The notes beneath the pieces were generated by a model, which ran no database searches, was not told the DNA's origin, and worked only from the letters and a program-made list of their open reading frames with translations. A stretch of DNA of 53,340 nucleotides, taken from assembly GCA_963169165.1 (NCBI GenBank), contig CAUJFL010000425.1, positions 1 to 53,340 of the forward strand. Direction: 5' to 3'. This document shows, piece after piece, positions 18,648 to 27,759 of the stretch. The position numbers and the translations under genes are program-made. Source of the stretch: Myxococcota bacterium. Its GTDB lineage: Bacteria > Myxococcota_A > Polyangia > Polyangiales > Polyangiaceae. Position 1 is the first letter of the stretch, and each line of letters begins with the position of its first letter.

Positions 18648-19103
18648 TCAGCGGCGTCGCGGCGCCGTCGCCTCGATCGTCAGGCCGCGCCACTCGCCGT
18701 CGAGCACCCTCCCCGCGAGGTACTTCCATCGCCCCGCGTCGCGAGCGAAGTCGGAGAGCTCGGTGAACGAAGCGTCCCGGCCCTTCTGGAACACCTTCGC
18801 GCGAAACAGCACCTGCCCGTCGTCGCCCTCCGCGCGCGCGTCGAGCACGACGAGGCCCGGGAACTTGCACGACGACGTGACGCGCCTGAGGCTCGCGGCG
18901 AGCTCGTCGCGCGGCGCGGAGCCGTCGGGGTGCGAGGGGTGCGTCGTCGCGACGAGGTAGTCGACCTCGCCGAGCGCGAACGCCGCGTAGCGCGAGCGCA
19001 TCAGCGCCTCGACCGTCGGCGCGAGCTCGCCGCGGTGGAGCGGGCGGCAGCACGCCGCGTAGGACACACCCGACGAGCAAGGGCAGGGCGCGGAGCCTCG
19101 CAT
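18648..19103 (-). CDS. YchJ family SEC-C motif protein (UPF0225)
   Basis: 151 residues. The N-terminal SEC-C zinc-binding motif [13 protein letters not shown] is followed by the YchJ domain, with [20 protein letters not shown], then THPSH, and [15 protein letters not shown]. Family members are small cytoplasmic proteins of uncertain function; the SEC-C motif binds zinc and often mediates protein contacts. The ATG at 19103 fits the family start exactly. It is divergent from murA, with 87 bases between start codons. Confidence 0.9.
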   Translation of the reverse strand: MRGSAPCPCSSGVSYAACCRPLHRGELAPTVEALMRSRYAAFALGEVDYLVATTHPSHPDGSAPRDELAASLRRVTSSCKFPGLVVLDARAEGDDGQVLFRAKVFQKGRDASFTELSDFARDAGRWKYLAGRVLDGEWRGLTIEATAPRRR

Positions 19104-19190
19104 CGGCGCTCTGCTAGCCGACCGTCGCGGCGAGGAGAACCGCGTTCGGCGCTTGTCTCGCGCCGCGGGTCGGGGCTAGTGGAGCCGCAC

Positions 19191-20453
19191 ATGGACGCGA
19201 TACGAGTCCGGGGCGGCAAGCGCCTCGTCGGCACCATCCCGGTCAGCGGCGCGAAGAACGCCGCGCTGCCGATCCTCTGCGCGACCCTGCTCTCCGACGG
19301 CGAGAGCACGCTGCGCAACGTGCCCGCGCTCCGCGACATCGACACGACCGCCGCGCTGCTCGAGTTCATGGGCCGCAAGGTGTCGTGCGCGCCGCCGGTG
19401 GTCACGGTGGGCTCGCGCGGCCCTGTGCGGCCCGAGGCCCCGTACGAGTTCGTGAAGCAGATGCGCGCGAGCGTGCTCGTGCTCGGACCGCTGCTCGCTC
19501 GCTACGGCAAGGTGCGGGTCTCGTTGCCGGGCGGCTGTCAGATCGGCACGCGCCCCGTCGATCAGCACCTGAAGGGGCTCGAGGCGCTCGGCGCGACGAT
19601 CCAGCTGTCGCACGGCTACATCCACGCCGAGTGCGGGCGGCTGAAGGGCGCCGAGATCGTCTTCGACATGCCCACCGTCACCGGCACCGAGAACTTGATG
19701 ATGGCGGCGGCGCTCGCGAAGGGTCGCACGACGCTCGTCAACTGCGCCGAGGAGCCCGAGGTCGAGGAGCTCGGTCGCGTCCTCAACAAGATGGGCGCGC
19801 GGGTCGAGGGCGCCGGCACGCACGTGATGCACATCGAGGGCCGCGACGAGCTCGATCCGTTCGATCACGCGGTGATCCCCGACCGAATCGAGGCCGGGAC
19901 GTACATGGTCGCGGCGGCGATGACCCGCGGCGACGTGCTCGTCGACGGCGCGCCGCTCGAGCACCTCGAGGCGCTGGTCGCCAAGCTGAAGCAGGCCGGC
20001 GTCGAGGTCTCGCGCGAGGAGGGCGGCGTGCGCGTGCGGGTGACCGACGAGCTCCGCGGGGTCGACGTGACGACGGCGCCCCACCCGGGCTTCCCGACCG
20101 ACATGCAGGCGCAGCTGATGACGCTGATGACCCTCGCGAAGGGCAAGAGCGTGATCACCGAGACGATCTTCGAGAACCGCTTCATGCACGTCCCCGAGCT
20201 CGTCCGGATGGGCGCGAGCATCGACGTGCACGGGCACACCGCGGTCGTCACCGGCGTCGACTCGCTCGAGGGCGCGAGCGTGATGGCGACCGATCTGCGC
20301 GCCAGCGCGTCGCTGGTGGTCGCGGGCCTCGTCGCGAGCGGCGAGACCGAGGTGCGCCGCGTCTACCACCTCGACCGAGGCTACGAGCGCATGGAGGCCA
20401 AGCTCTCGCGCGTGGGCGCCGACATCGAGCGCGTGCGCGGCGCCGAGGGCTGA
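19191..20453 (+). CDS. murA: UDP-N-acetylglucosamine 1-carboxyvinyltransferase
   Basis: First committed step of peptidoglycan synthesis: transfers enolpyruvate from PEP to UDP-GlcNAc. About 420 residues in two EPT-type domains. The N-terminus [20 protein letters not shown] followed by AKNAALP is standard. The catalytic loop [16 protein letters not shown] keeps the cysteine that fosfomycin alkylates, so the enzyme should not be intrinsically fosfomycin resistant. ATG 19191 matches the family start; the upstream frame is antisense to ychJ. hisG follows with no gap (TGAGTG). Confidence 0.97.
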   Translation: MDAIRVRGGKRLVGTIPVSGAKNAALPILCATLLSDGESTLRNVPALRDIDTTAALLEFMGRKVSCAPPVVTVGSRGPVRPEAPYEFVKQMRASVLVLGPLLARYGKVRVSLPGGCQIGTRPVDQHLKGLEALGATIQLSHGYIHAECGRLKGAEIVFDMPTVTGTENLMMAAALAKGRTTLVNCAEEPEVEELGRVLNKMGARVEGAGTHVMHIEGRDELDPFDHAVIPDRIEAGTYMVAAAMTRGDVLVDGAPLEHLEALVAKLKQAGVEVSREEGGVRVRVTDELRGVDVTTAPHPGFPTDMQAQLMTLMTLAKGKSVITETIFENRFMHVPELVRMGASIDVHGHTAVVTGVDSLEGASVMATDLRASASLVVAGLVASGETEVRRVYHLDRGYERMEAKLSRVGADIERVRGAEG

Positions 20454-21068
20454 GTGCTCACCGTCGCCGTCCCGAAGGGTCGCATCCTCGCGAAGCTCGG
20501 CGCCGTGCTGACGCGCGCGGGGCTCGACGCGTCGCCGCTCGAGAAGGACGACCGCAAGCTCGAGCGCGCGACCGTCGACGGCCGGGTGCGCTACCTGTTC
20601 CTGAAGCCCGACGACGTGCCGACCTACGTCGAGTACGGCGCGGCGGATCTGGGCTTCTCGGGGCGCGACGTGCTCGACGAGCGCGGCTACGATCTCTACC
20701 GGCCGCTCGATCTCGGCGTCGGCCGCTGCCGCATGGTCGTCGCGCGCCCCGACGGCGATCGCACGATCCCGGAGGTGCCGCGCGTCGCGACCAAGTTCGC
20801 CAAGATCGCCGAGCGCCACTTCGCGCAGAGGGGTGTGCAGACCGAGATCGTCTATGTCGGTGGCTCCGTCGAGCTCGCGCCGCTGGTCGGCCTCGCCGAC
20901 CTGATCGTCGATCTGGTCGAGAGCGGCGCGACGCTGCGCGAGAACCACCTCCACGAGGTCGAGACCGTGCTCGAGGTGGGCACGCTGCTCGTCGCGAACC
21001 GCGCCGCCTACAAGCTGAAGGCGGCCGAGATCGGTCCTTACGTCGACGCGCTCAGGCGCGTGACCTGA
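20454..21068 (+). CDS. hisG: ATP phosphoribosyltransferase, short form
   Basis: First enzyme of histidine biosynthesis: joins ATP and PRPP. The 204-residue length and lack of the C-terminal regulatory ACT-like domain identify the HisG-S form, which in other bacteria needs the HisZ subunit. No hisZ is visible in the window. Motifs include TVAVPKGRILAKLG, YGAADLGFSGRDVLDE, and the PRPP-binding EIVYVGGSVELAPLVGLADL segment followed by IVDLVESG. The GTG start follows the murA stop without a spacer, so reinitiation or coupling is likely. Confidence 0.95.
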   Translation: MLTVAVPKGRILAKLGAVLTRAGLDASPLEKDDRKLERATVDGRVRYLFLKPDDVPTYVEYGAADLGFSGRDVLDERGYDLYRPLDLGVGRCRMVVARPDGDRTIPEVPRVATKFAKIAERHFAQRGVQTEIVYVGGSVELAPLVGLADLIVDLVESGATLRENHLHEVETVLEVGTLLVANRAAYKLKAAEIGPYVDALRRVT

Positions 21069-21192
21069 GCCGCGCGGGCGACCTGTCGGCGCGCTCGTCG
21101 GAGGATCGAGGCGGTGAACGCCGCCGCGATCTCGCTGCTCATCGCGCTCGTGGTGAGGGTCCGTCGAGCGGCGCGTCGTGGTGACCCCGTCG

Positions 21193-23673
21193 TCAGGCGC
21201 GCCCCGCGTGGACCTCACCGCTCGATCCGTCGACGATGACCCAGTCGCCGTCGCGCAGCGTCGTCGTGCCCGTACCCGTGCCCAGCACCGCCGGGATCCC
21301 GTACTCGCGGGCGACGATCGCGGCGTGCGACAGCGGCCCGCCCGTGTCAGCGACGACCGCGGCGGCGAGCCCGAACAGCGGCGTCCAAGTCGGATCGGTG
21401 TGCGGACAGACCAGCACGTCTCCCGCGCCGAGCGACGGGAACTCCCCGATCGAGCGAAGGATGCGCACAGGTCCCTCGGCGAGCCCGGGGCTCCCGGCGG
21501 CGCCCGCGACGACCGCGCCACCTCGGCGCGACGGAGGTCGTCGCTGGGCGCGCCAGGTGCTCACGGCCAGCTCGCGACGAGCGCGGCGTCGCGCCACGAC
21601 CTGCCGCAGGTCCGCGCTGTCTCCGTCGAGCGCCGCGATGAGCTCGTCCACCCGCGCGTACGCCGCGTGGCTCGGGGCGCCCAGCGCGCCGCGCGTCGTG
21701 AGCCGTATGGCCAGCTCATCGACCGCGCCACGCGCGGCGGCGAACGCCTCTTCGATCGCGTACAGCGACGCCTCACGCGCCACGTGCGCGCGGCGGTACG
21801 CGGAGAGCGTTCGGTCGAACGTCCCTCGCAGCGCAGCCGGGAGCCGCTCGCGCACGCGCGCGCGAAGCTCGACGTGCCGCGCGGCCGCGGCCTCCGCGCG
21901 CCGTCCGGCCGCGCCGCGCTCGCCCGTGCGCACCATCACCGCGAGCGCCGCGTGGAGCGGCCCTCGATCCTCGCGCCATGACCGCGTCGAGAACGGGACG
22001 TACGCCCCCGCGGCGCGCGCGCCGTGCTCCGCGAGCAGCTCGTCGACGAGGTGCGCCACGTCCGGCCCGCCGGGCGCCGTCGCGAGCGCGTCGCGCACCT
22101 CGTCGGGCGCGGTCGACAGGTACAGCTCGAGGACGGCGGGCCGATCCAGGATCGCGTCCGCCACCCGCTGCAGCGCGAGCTCGATCTCGAGCGTTCGGTA
22201 GGACAGCCCTCCCAGCCAACCGGTGGGCTGGACCGGCAGGCGCGCCAGCCTCGACAGCGCGCCGAGCCACGCGCCGCGCAGGCTCATCGGCGCGATCACG
22301 TCGGTGAAGCGAACGCGCCCGGTCAACGCCGCGAGGTCCAGCGCGCCGCGCAACTGCACCGCGAGCGCGGCGTCGTCGAGCGCGCGCGGCTCGCGCGAGA
22401 GGATCTCGGCGCGCGGGGCCGCGACGGCCTCGAGCCACGCGTCGGGATCGCGAGCCCACGCGGCCTTCAGCGTCGCCGGCAGCGCGAGCAGCCGCGAGGT
22501 CGGGCGCGTCGGTGGCGGCAGGACCCGGGTGACGCCGTCCGCGTCCATGCAGAGCACCTCGCGCGCGTGCGGCAGCGCGAGGCCCGCCGCGCGCAGCATC
22601 TCCTGAAGCGCCTCGTAGCCCTCGACGACCGGCGCCTCGTCGATCGGCAGCGGCGCCGTGGGGTAGTGTTCGAGGATGTCGTCGAGCACGCGGCGCTGCG
22701 CTCGGGAGAGGCGCGCCGCCGGCTGCGCGCGGGTCGTGATCGGGCGGGACTGGAGCAAGAACAGCTCGGTCCCCGTCCACGCGAACTCGAGATCCTGAGG
22801 CGCGCCGTACAAGGCCTCCACGCGCTCACCCAGCGAGACGAGCGCGCGCAGGGCCGGGGCGTCCAGGCACGCGCGCGCGCGGAGCGCCTCGGGGACCGGC
22901 TCGGTGACCGTCCCCCCGCCCGCGCGCGCGACGATCCGCGTCTCCTTGGAGCCAACGCGCAGCTCGCGCACGAGCGCGCCCGCGCGGCCGAGTCGCCAGG
23001 AGTCGGGCGTCACGACGCCGCTGACGACGCTCTCGCCGAGCCCCCACGACGCGTTGAGCAGCAGCTCATCCGCGCGCCCGCCCACGGGATCGCGCGTGAA
23101 GAGCACCCCGGCCACCAGGGGCTCGACCATCTCCTGCACCACGACGGCCAGCGCGACCTCGGCGTGATCGAACCCCTGTCGCGCGCGGTAGGAGATCGAG
23201 CGCGCGGTCCACAGCGACGCCCAGCACCGGCGGACGGCCTCGCAGATCGCGTCTGCGCCGAGGACTCCCAGGAAGGTCTCCTGCTGTCCGGCGAAGCTCG
23301 CGTCAGGGAGGTCCTCGGCCGTCGCCGACGACCGCACGGCCACCTGCCCGATCCCGTCCACCCGCGCGCGCAGCGGCACCTCGAGCGCGCCGAGCGGCAC
23401 GCGGAGGAAGACCTCGCGGATCATGGCCGCCGCGGCCTCGCACGCGTCCGCCTCTCCGCTCGCCACTCCGCGCGCGGAGAGCGCCGCCTCGATCGCCGGC
23501 CAGGCGTCGGCCGCGGCCACCGCGGCCCGGTACGCCGCTGCCTCGATGACGAACCCACCGGGGAGCGGGACGCCCGCGCGCAGCAGCTCGCCCAGGCTCG
23601 CGCCCTTGCCGCCCACCCGGCCCACGTCACCGCGTCCCACCTGATCGAGCTCGATGATCATTGCATGCACCAT
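21193..23673 (-). CDS. PEP-utilising phosphotransferase, rifampin phosphotransferase (Rph)-like
   Basis: 826 residues. An N-terminal ATP-grasp/PPDK domain (KGASLGELLRAGVPLPGGFV, VRSSATAEDLPDASFAGQQE, FLLQSRPITTRAQ, about residues 15-325) is followed by a variable middle domain (about 330-720). The C-terminal swivelling His domain has GGPLSHAAIVAREYGIPAVL (about 775-795). This order, with the His domain last and no PEP-binding TIM barrel, is that of Rph antibiotic-inactivating enzymes rather than PEP synthase. The middle domain determines substrate and is not close enough to known Rph for me to name the drug. It is divergent from a TetR gene. ATG 23673 or ATG 23661 could be the start. Confidence 0.8.
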   Translation of the reverse strand: MVHAMIIELDQVGRGDVGRVGGKGASLGELLRAGVPLPGGFVIEAAAYRAAVAAADAWPAIEAALSARGVASGEADACEAAAAMIREVFLRVPLGALEVPLRARVDGIGQVAVRSSATAEDLPDASFAGQQETFLGVLGADAICEAVRRCWASLWTARSISYRARQGFDHAEVALAVVVQEMVEPLVAGVLFTRDPVGGRADELLLNASWGLGESVVSGVVTPDSWRLGRAGALVRELRVGSKETRIVARAGGGTVTEPVPEALRARACLDAPALRALVSLGERVEALYGAPQDLEFAWTGTELFLLQSRPITTRAQPAARLSRAQRRVLDDILEHYPTAPLPIDEAPVVEGYEALQEMLRAAGLALPHAREVLCMDADGVTRVLPPPTRPTSRLLALPATLKAAWARDPDAWLEAVAAPRAEILSREPRALDDAALAVQLRGALDLAALTGRVRFTDVIAPMSLRGAWLGALSRLARLPVQPTGWLGGLSYRTLEIELALQRVADAILDRPAVLELYLSTAPDEVRDALATAPGGPDVAHLVDELLAEHGARAAGAYVPFSTRSWREDRGPLHAALAVMVRTGERGAAGRRAEAAAARHVELRARVRERLPAALRGTFDRTLSAYRRAHVAREASLYAIEEAFAAARGAVDELAIRLTTRGALGAPSHAAYARVDELIAALDGDSADLRQVVARRRARRELAVSTWRAQRRPPSRRGGAVVAGAAGSPGLAEGPVRILRSIGEFPSLGAGDVLVCPHTDPTWTPLFGLAAAVVADTGGPLSHAAIVAREYGIPAVLGTGTGTTTLRDGDWVIVDGSSGEVHAGRA

Positions 23674-23697
23674 GATTTCATGTCACTATACGTGCAA
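23661..23697. promoter_or_regulatory. Overlapping divergent promoters and candidate TetR operator
   Basis: Only 23 bases separate the two start codons. On plus, TTGCAT (23661-23666), 17 bases, then CACTAT (23684-23689) lies seven bases before the tetR ATG. On minus, TATAGT (23690-23685) is preceded at 17 bases by TTGCGT (inside tetR) and lies 11 bases before ATG 23673. The inverted repeat TTGCA (23661-23665) and TGCAA (23693-23697) brackets both -10 boxes, so one bound regulator could silence both genes. The region is AT-rich in an otherwise GC-rich genome. Confidence 0.5.
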
Positions 23698-24344
23698 TGA
23701 AATCCAGACGCAAGTCGAGGCGTGGTTACGAGAGCGCGCTCCGGCAGCGCCAGGAGGAGGAGACGAGGGCGCTGATCCTCCAGGCGTTCGGGGAGCAGGT
23801 CCGCGCGTCTCGCGCGGGCGAGTTCTCGCTCCCCGAGGTCGCGGCGCGGGCCGGGGTCTCCGTGCGCACGCTGTACCGTCACTTTGGCAGCCGTGAGGGC
23901 CTGTTGGACGCGCTGCAAGCGCACGCCGCGGCGCAGGTCACGCCGTCGCTCCCCACCTCTGTCGACGAGCTGCTCGGGCTCGCGCCGACGCTGTTCGCGA
24001 CGTTCGACGCCCACGCGCCGTGGGTCGAGGCCATGGTGCGGTCGGGCCCGGTGTCCGAGCTGCGGGCCGCGGGGAAGCCCCGGCGCGTCGCCTTGTTTCG
24101 CGCGCTCACGGCGCCGCTGGTCGAGGGGCTGCCGCAGGGCGACGCCGCCGCCGTGCAGGCGCTCATCAAGCACCTCGTCAGCGCCGAGACCTGGCTCGTG
24201 CTGCGCCGTGACTTCGGCGTCGACGGACCCACCGCGGGCCGCGCGGTGGCGCGCGCGCTCCGCGCCCTCGTCGCGCAGCTGGCCGAGGAGCACCGGGCCA
24301 CGTCACCCTCGCGCCGCGCGCGCCGGAAGGTGGCAGCAGACTGA
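23697..24344 (+). CDS. TetR/AcrR family transcriptional regulator
   Basis: 215 residues. The N-terminal TetR helix-turn-helix (about residues 18-70) shows ALILQAFGEQVR, the recognition helix VSVRTLYRHFGSREGLLDAL, then a helical ligand-binding domain (about 85-200). An Arg/Lys-rich N-terminal tail precedes it, and the C-terminus ends in a basic tail. It faces the Rph-like enzyme across a 23-base gap, the usual arrangement of a local repressor and its drug-modifying target. The ligand is unknown. Confidence 0.93.
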   Translation: MKSRRKSRRGYESALRQRQEEETRALILQAFGEQVRASRAGEFSLPEVAARAGVSVRTLYRHFGSREGLLDALQAHAAAQVTPSLPTSVDELLGLAPTLFATFDAHAPWVEAMVRSGPVSELRAAGKPRRVALFRALTAPLVEGLPQGDAAAVQALIKHLVSAETWLVLRRDFGVDGPTAGRAVARALRALVAQLAEEHRATSPSRRARRKVAAD

Positions 24345-24393
24345 CATCCATCCATGCCCGCGCCGGCCGCACCCGTGGCAAACTTCGGAGACC

Positions 24394-26358
24394 ATGTCGC
24401 AACGCCTGGTCCGAGCCGTCGCCGCGCTCCCCGCCTTGCTGCTCGTCCAGGCGTGCGGCGCGGCGGACGATCCCGCCCGGGAGCTCGAGCAGCCGCCGAC
24501 CGCCGAGCGCTCCTCGGCGCTGGTCGCCTACGACTGCGGCGAATCGATGGACACCGGGTACAGCAACGGCAAGCCCTTCGCCATCACCGTGGTCACGGTC
24601 GACGGCGAGCCCGTCGAGGTGCAGACGGCCAACGCCTTCTTGACGATGGCGAAGGCCGCCGAGGGCGCCGGCGTCGACCTGCGCCTCAACAGCGGGTTTC
24701 GCACGATGGCCGAGCAACAGTATCTCTACGGTTGCTACATCAATTGCAACTGCAACAGCTGCAACCTCGCCGCGGAGCCTGGCTACAGCAACCACCAGAG
24801 CGGTCACGCGCTCGACATCGACACGAGCGGCGGCGCGGCCGCGTGGCTGTTCGCGAACGCGTCCAAGTTCGGCTTCGCCAACACCGTCCCGAGCGAGAGC
24901 TGGCACTGGGAGTGGTGGGGCGGAGGCTCGCCCCAACCCTACTGCGGGGCGCCGCCGCCGTGCGACCGCTCGGCCGGTGGGCTCACCTTCAGCTGCGACG
25001 GACCGCAGGCGGGCATGGAGTGCGTCAAGGTCGACGAGCCCGGGGATCCCGACTCGTGGGCCGACAACCACCTCTGCGGCCCCGCGGGGCTGGGGATGAA
25101 GTGGTCGTTCGCCGGCCCCCTCGCGGGGATGGACTGCACCCTGGTCGCCGAGGGGGCCGAGCCGCACGCCGCCGCCTGGGCCGACAACCACGTCTGCCTG
25201 CCGCCGCAGAGCCCGATCATCCTCTCCTGGTCGAGCGCGGGGCCGGTCGCCGGGCAGGCCTGCGTACAGTGGAACGAGCCCGCCGATCCCAACTCATGGG
25301 CTGACAACTACCTCTGCGTCGCCCCGCGCACGGCGTTCTCGAGCGGGCCGTTCACCTTCAGCGGCGCGGGGCCGGTCGCCGGCCTGACCTGCGAGAGCGT
25401 CGACGAGCCCGGCGATCCCGACACGTGGGCCGACAACTACCTCTGCAGCAGGGGCGATTTCGGGCTGCGCTGGTCGCACGCCGGCCCCGTGCCCGGGATG
25501 ACTTGCACCAACATCTACGAGCAGGCCGAGCAGGAGCCCGCGGTGTGGGCTGACAACTTTCTCTGCGCGCCCGACCAGACGCCGTGGACCTTCGCCTGGT
25601 CGACCGCGGGGCCGCTGGCCGGCAAGACCTGCGTCAGGTGGTACGAGGCCGCCGATCTCGCGGGCTCGTTCGGTGACAACTGGCTCTGCTACGAGCCAGT
25701 GCGCGACTTCTCGGCCGGAGGGTTCAGCTTCAGCGGAGACGGCCCCGAGCCGGGCGAGTCGTGCGTCAACGTCGCCGAACCCGACGATCCCGACTCCTGG
25801 GCTGACAACCACTTCTGCAGCGCCCAGCCGATCGGGATGAAGTGGTCGTCGAGCGGGCCCGTCGACGGCATGCGGTGCACGCCCGTGACCGAGCCAGCCG
25901 AAGCGGACGCGAAGGCCTGGGCCGACGACCACCTGTGTGTCCCGCCCGACGCGCCCTGGTCGTTCACGTGGAGCTCGGCGGGACCGCTGCCGGGCAAGTC
26001 CTGCGTGCGGTGGTTCGAGCACGCGGAGCCTGGCGTCACGTGGAGTGACAACTGGATGTGCGCCGAGCCCGCCCCGTCGAAGCCCGGCGGCGCCGCCGGG
26101 AGCGCTGGCTCGGCGGGCGCGGGCGCGGGGGGCGCCAAGGGGGGAGCGGGGGGCGCGGGCGCCGGGCACGCGCGGTCGGGCGCGCCGGGCGCGGGCGCCA
26201 CCGGAGGCAAGACGAACACGGTGATGAGCACGGAGCAGAGCGAGTCATCCGCCGCGTGCGGGGTGACCGCGCCGACCGGGCGATGGCGAGCTTGGCCGCT
26301 GATGGCGCTGGCTGGCGCGGTCGGCGCGGCGCGGCGCCGTCGAGCCCGCGGGCGGTGA
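24394..26358 (+). CDS. VanY-type D,D-carboxypeptidase domain protein with nine repeats and MYXO-CTERM-like anchor
   Basis: 654 residues. N-terminal lipobox signal ending LLVQAC (Cys 21). A D-Ala-D-Ala carboxypeptidase/VanY (peptidase M15) domain follows, with zinc motif SNHQSGHALDID (about residue 132) and WHWEW (about 170). Residues about 196-556 hold nine repeats of about 40 residues with the pattern GPxxGxxC...EPxDPDSWADNxLC, arranged as three copies of a three-unit block. A Gly/Ala linker leads to a C-terminal AACGVTAP, hydrophobic helix and Arg-rich end, like the MYXO-CTERM sorting signal. Start is ATG 24394, preceded by GGAGA. Likely a surface-anchored cell wall enzyme. Two lipidation-type signals on one protein are odd. 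Confidence 0.88.
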   Translation: MSQRLVRAVAALPALLLVQACGAADDPARELEQPPTAERSSALVAYDCGESMDTGYSNGKPFAITVVTVDGEPVEVQTANAFLTMAKAAEGAGVDLRLNSGFRTMAEQQYLYGCYINCNCNSCNLAAEPGYSNHQSGHALDIDTSGGAAAWLFANASKFGFANTVPSESWHWEWWGGGSPQPYCGAPPPCDRSAGGLTFSCDGPQAGMECVKVDEPGDPDSWADNHLCGPAGLGMKWSFAGPLAGMDCTLVAEGAEPHAAAWADNHVCLPPQSPIILSWSSAGPVAGQACVQWNEPADPNSWADNYLCVAPRTAFSSGPFTFSGAGPVAGLTCESVDEPGDPDTWADNYLCSRGDFGLRWSHAGPVPGMTCTNIYEQAEQEPAVWADNFLCAPDQTPWTFAWSTAGPLAGKTCVRWYEAADLAGSFGDNWLCYEPVRDFSAGGFSFSGDGPEPGESCVNVAEPDDPDSWADNHFCSAQPIGMKWSSSGPVDGMRCTPVTEPAEADAKAWADDHLCVPPDAPWSFTWSSAGPLPGKSCVRWFEHAEPGVTWSDNWMCAEPAPSKPGGAAGSAGSAGAGAGGAKGGAGGAGAGHARSGAPGAGATGGKTNTVMSTEQSESSAACGVTAPTGRWRAWPLMALAGAVGAARRRRARGR

Positions 26359-26401
26359 GCGGCGGCAGAGCGTCGCACCGGCGACGTCGTGCCCATAGGG
26401 T

Positions 26402-27604
26402 TCACGCCACCCCGCGCAGCGCCCACTCGAACCCCTGACGCACCTCCGCGAGGCCATAGCCGTTGCGCAGCATGACGAAGCGCGCGCCGCCCGCCCTCGC
26501 CGCTACCTGCAACGCCCGGGTCTCCTTGTGGCTCGCGAACCTCGTCGCGAGCACGAAGTCGAAGTTGCCCCCTTTGATGCGCTGGCAGAGGCTCTGAACG
26601 GCTCGTGGCTTGCCGGCCTCGACCCAATCGAGTGACACCAGCCGAAACGATGTCTCGAGCGCGGCGCGGCGCTCCTCTCGCAACGCCCCGCCGAAGATCA
26701 CGGCGCGCTGCCCCGCCACGCGGCCCCAGAACCGCCAGTCATCCCCGGGGCCGTCATCCTCCACGTCCGCGTCGACGTGCGGCGGCTCGACGACGTTCGC
26801 CCGAGGCTCCGTCGTCTTCAGACGACGCTCCGACTCCGCGCTGCGAGGGTCGAGTTCGTCGGCCAGCCTGGTGGCCTGGGCAAGCCAAGACCCCTCATCG
26901 GGCGAGTGCGCCCGCGCGAGGCCGTTGACCGTGCCGGGGCGTCGCGACGAGGAGTACGCGGCGAGAAGCGCGAAGACCCTCCCGGTCTCGCCGCGGCCCG
27001 CCTGGTCGTCGATGGCGCGCATCCACGCCGTCAGGTAGGCGAGCCAGCGGCGTCGACCCGAGTCGCCCATGCGATCCCAGCGTTTCCAGTTGTCAGCCTG
27101 GCATCCTTCCAGCAGGCGGGCCGCGTCTTCTTGCGGGGCGTTCGACGGACGCCCGACGTGCTGCAGCAGCGTCCGCAGGTAGGGCACGTCGTCCTGACGA
27201 GGCGCCGTCTCCTCTGCGGATCGACGCTGGAGCAGCCTGATTTGCCTGCTCAGCTCGTCCTGGGTCAGCGGCACCCCCACATCGTTCGCCCGCGCGGGCG
27301 GCCGCAGGTCGCCGTCCTCCACGAGCGTCGCGCGCGCGGGCGGCCCGTCGAGGGGCGCCGCGGCCGCCTCCTCTGCCTCGAGCGACAGGTCCTCTGACTG
27401 CGGAGCGTGCTGTTGGCTCGAGATGCTCGGGATGGGGCTCGAGGGTTCGACGCTCGCGGGCGCCGTGGCGCGCGGATCGGTCGTGGAGGCGTCGACGTTC
27501 GCGCCCCACGCGCGCCGCGCGCGGGAGAGACGGGCGAGCAGGCCACCGGAGAGAGCGTGGAGGAGGTGACGGAGAGTCGGCACGCAGTCCAGACGCCTGC
27601 ACAC
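26402..27604 (-). CDS. DUF2325-like domain protein, otherwise unknown
   Basis: About 400 residues from GTG 27604 (a GTG seven codons further in, VPTLRHLL, is equally possible). The N-terminal 110 residues are low-complexity Ser/Pro/Ala-rich with no signal peptide. The middle is helical (about residues 115-260). The C-terminal 105 residues (RAVIFGGALREERRAALETS, then FDFVLATRFASHKETRAL, then FVMLRNGYGLAEVRQGFEWAL) fit the layout of DUF2325, a small Rossmann-like domain of unknown function. It is convergent with the VanY protein, and no operon partner is visible. Confidence 0.65.
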   Translation of the reverse strand: MCRRLDCVPTLRHLLHALSGGLLARLSRARRAWGANVDASTTDPRATAPASVEPSSPIPSISSQQHAPQSEDLSLEAEEAAAAPLDGPPARATLVEDGDLRPPARANDVGVPLTQDELSRQIRLLQRRSAEETAPRQDDVPYLRTLLQHVGRPSNAPQEDAARLLEGCQADNWKRWDRMGDSGRRRWLAYLTAWMRAIDDQAGRGETGRVFALLAAYSSSRRPGTVNGLARAHSPDEGSWLAQATRLADELDPRSAESERRLKTTEPRANVVEPPHVDADVEDDGPGDDWRFWGRVAGQRAVIFGGALREERRAALETSFRLVSLDWVEAGKPRAVQSLCQRIKGGNFDFVLATRFASHKETRALQVAARAGGARFVMLRNGYGLAEVRQGFEWALRGVA

Positions 27605-27694
27605 GCGCGCATCTGACAGCTAGTACCGCGCGAGCTCGGCCGCCGACCGGACCTGCTCCACCCGCGCGACGGACAATTCGTCGCCGCAAATTGG

Positions 27695-27729
27695 GCACCG
27701 AGGTGGCCCCCGTGCGAATCATTCGGTGC
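27695..27729. promoter_or_regulatory. Inverted repeat upstream of the Lys-rich exported gene
   Basis: Perfect 7-base arms GCACCGA (27695-27701) and TCGGTGC (27723-27729) lie 30-65 bases upstream of ATG 27760, next to an AT-rich segment (CAAATTGGG, GAATCATTC). The position suits an operator or an mRNA stem. The call rests on symmetry and position only. Confidence 0.3.
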
Positions 27730-27759
27730 GGGCCAGGCCCCGCGCGGAGGCGAGTCATC

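Noticed and set aside
21069-21192. Short plus-strand peptide after hisG (GTG at about 21113)
   Set aside because: It is small, Arg-rich, and runs into the 3' end of the opposite gene; nothing supports it.
21193-23673. Phosphoenolpyruvate synthase
   Set aside because: The C-terminal PEP-binding TIM barrel is absent and the His domain is last, which fits Rph-like enzymes.
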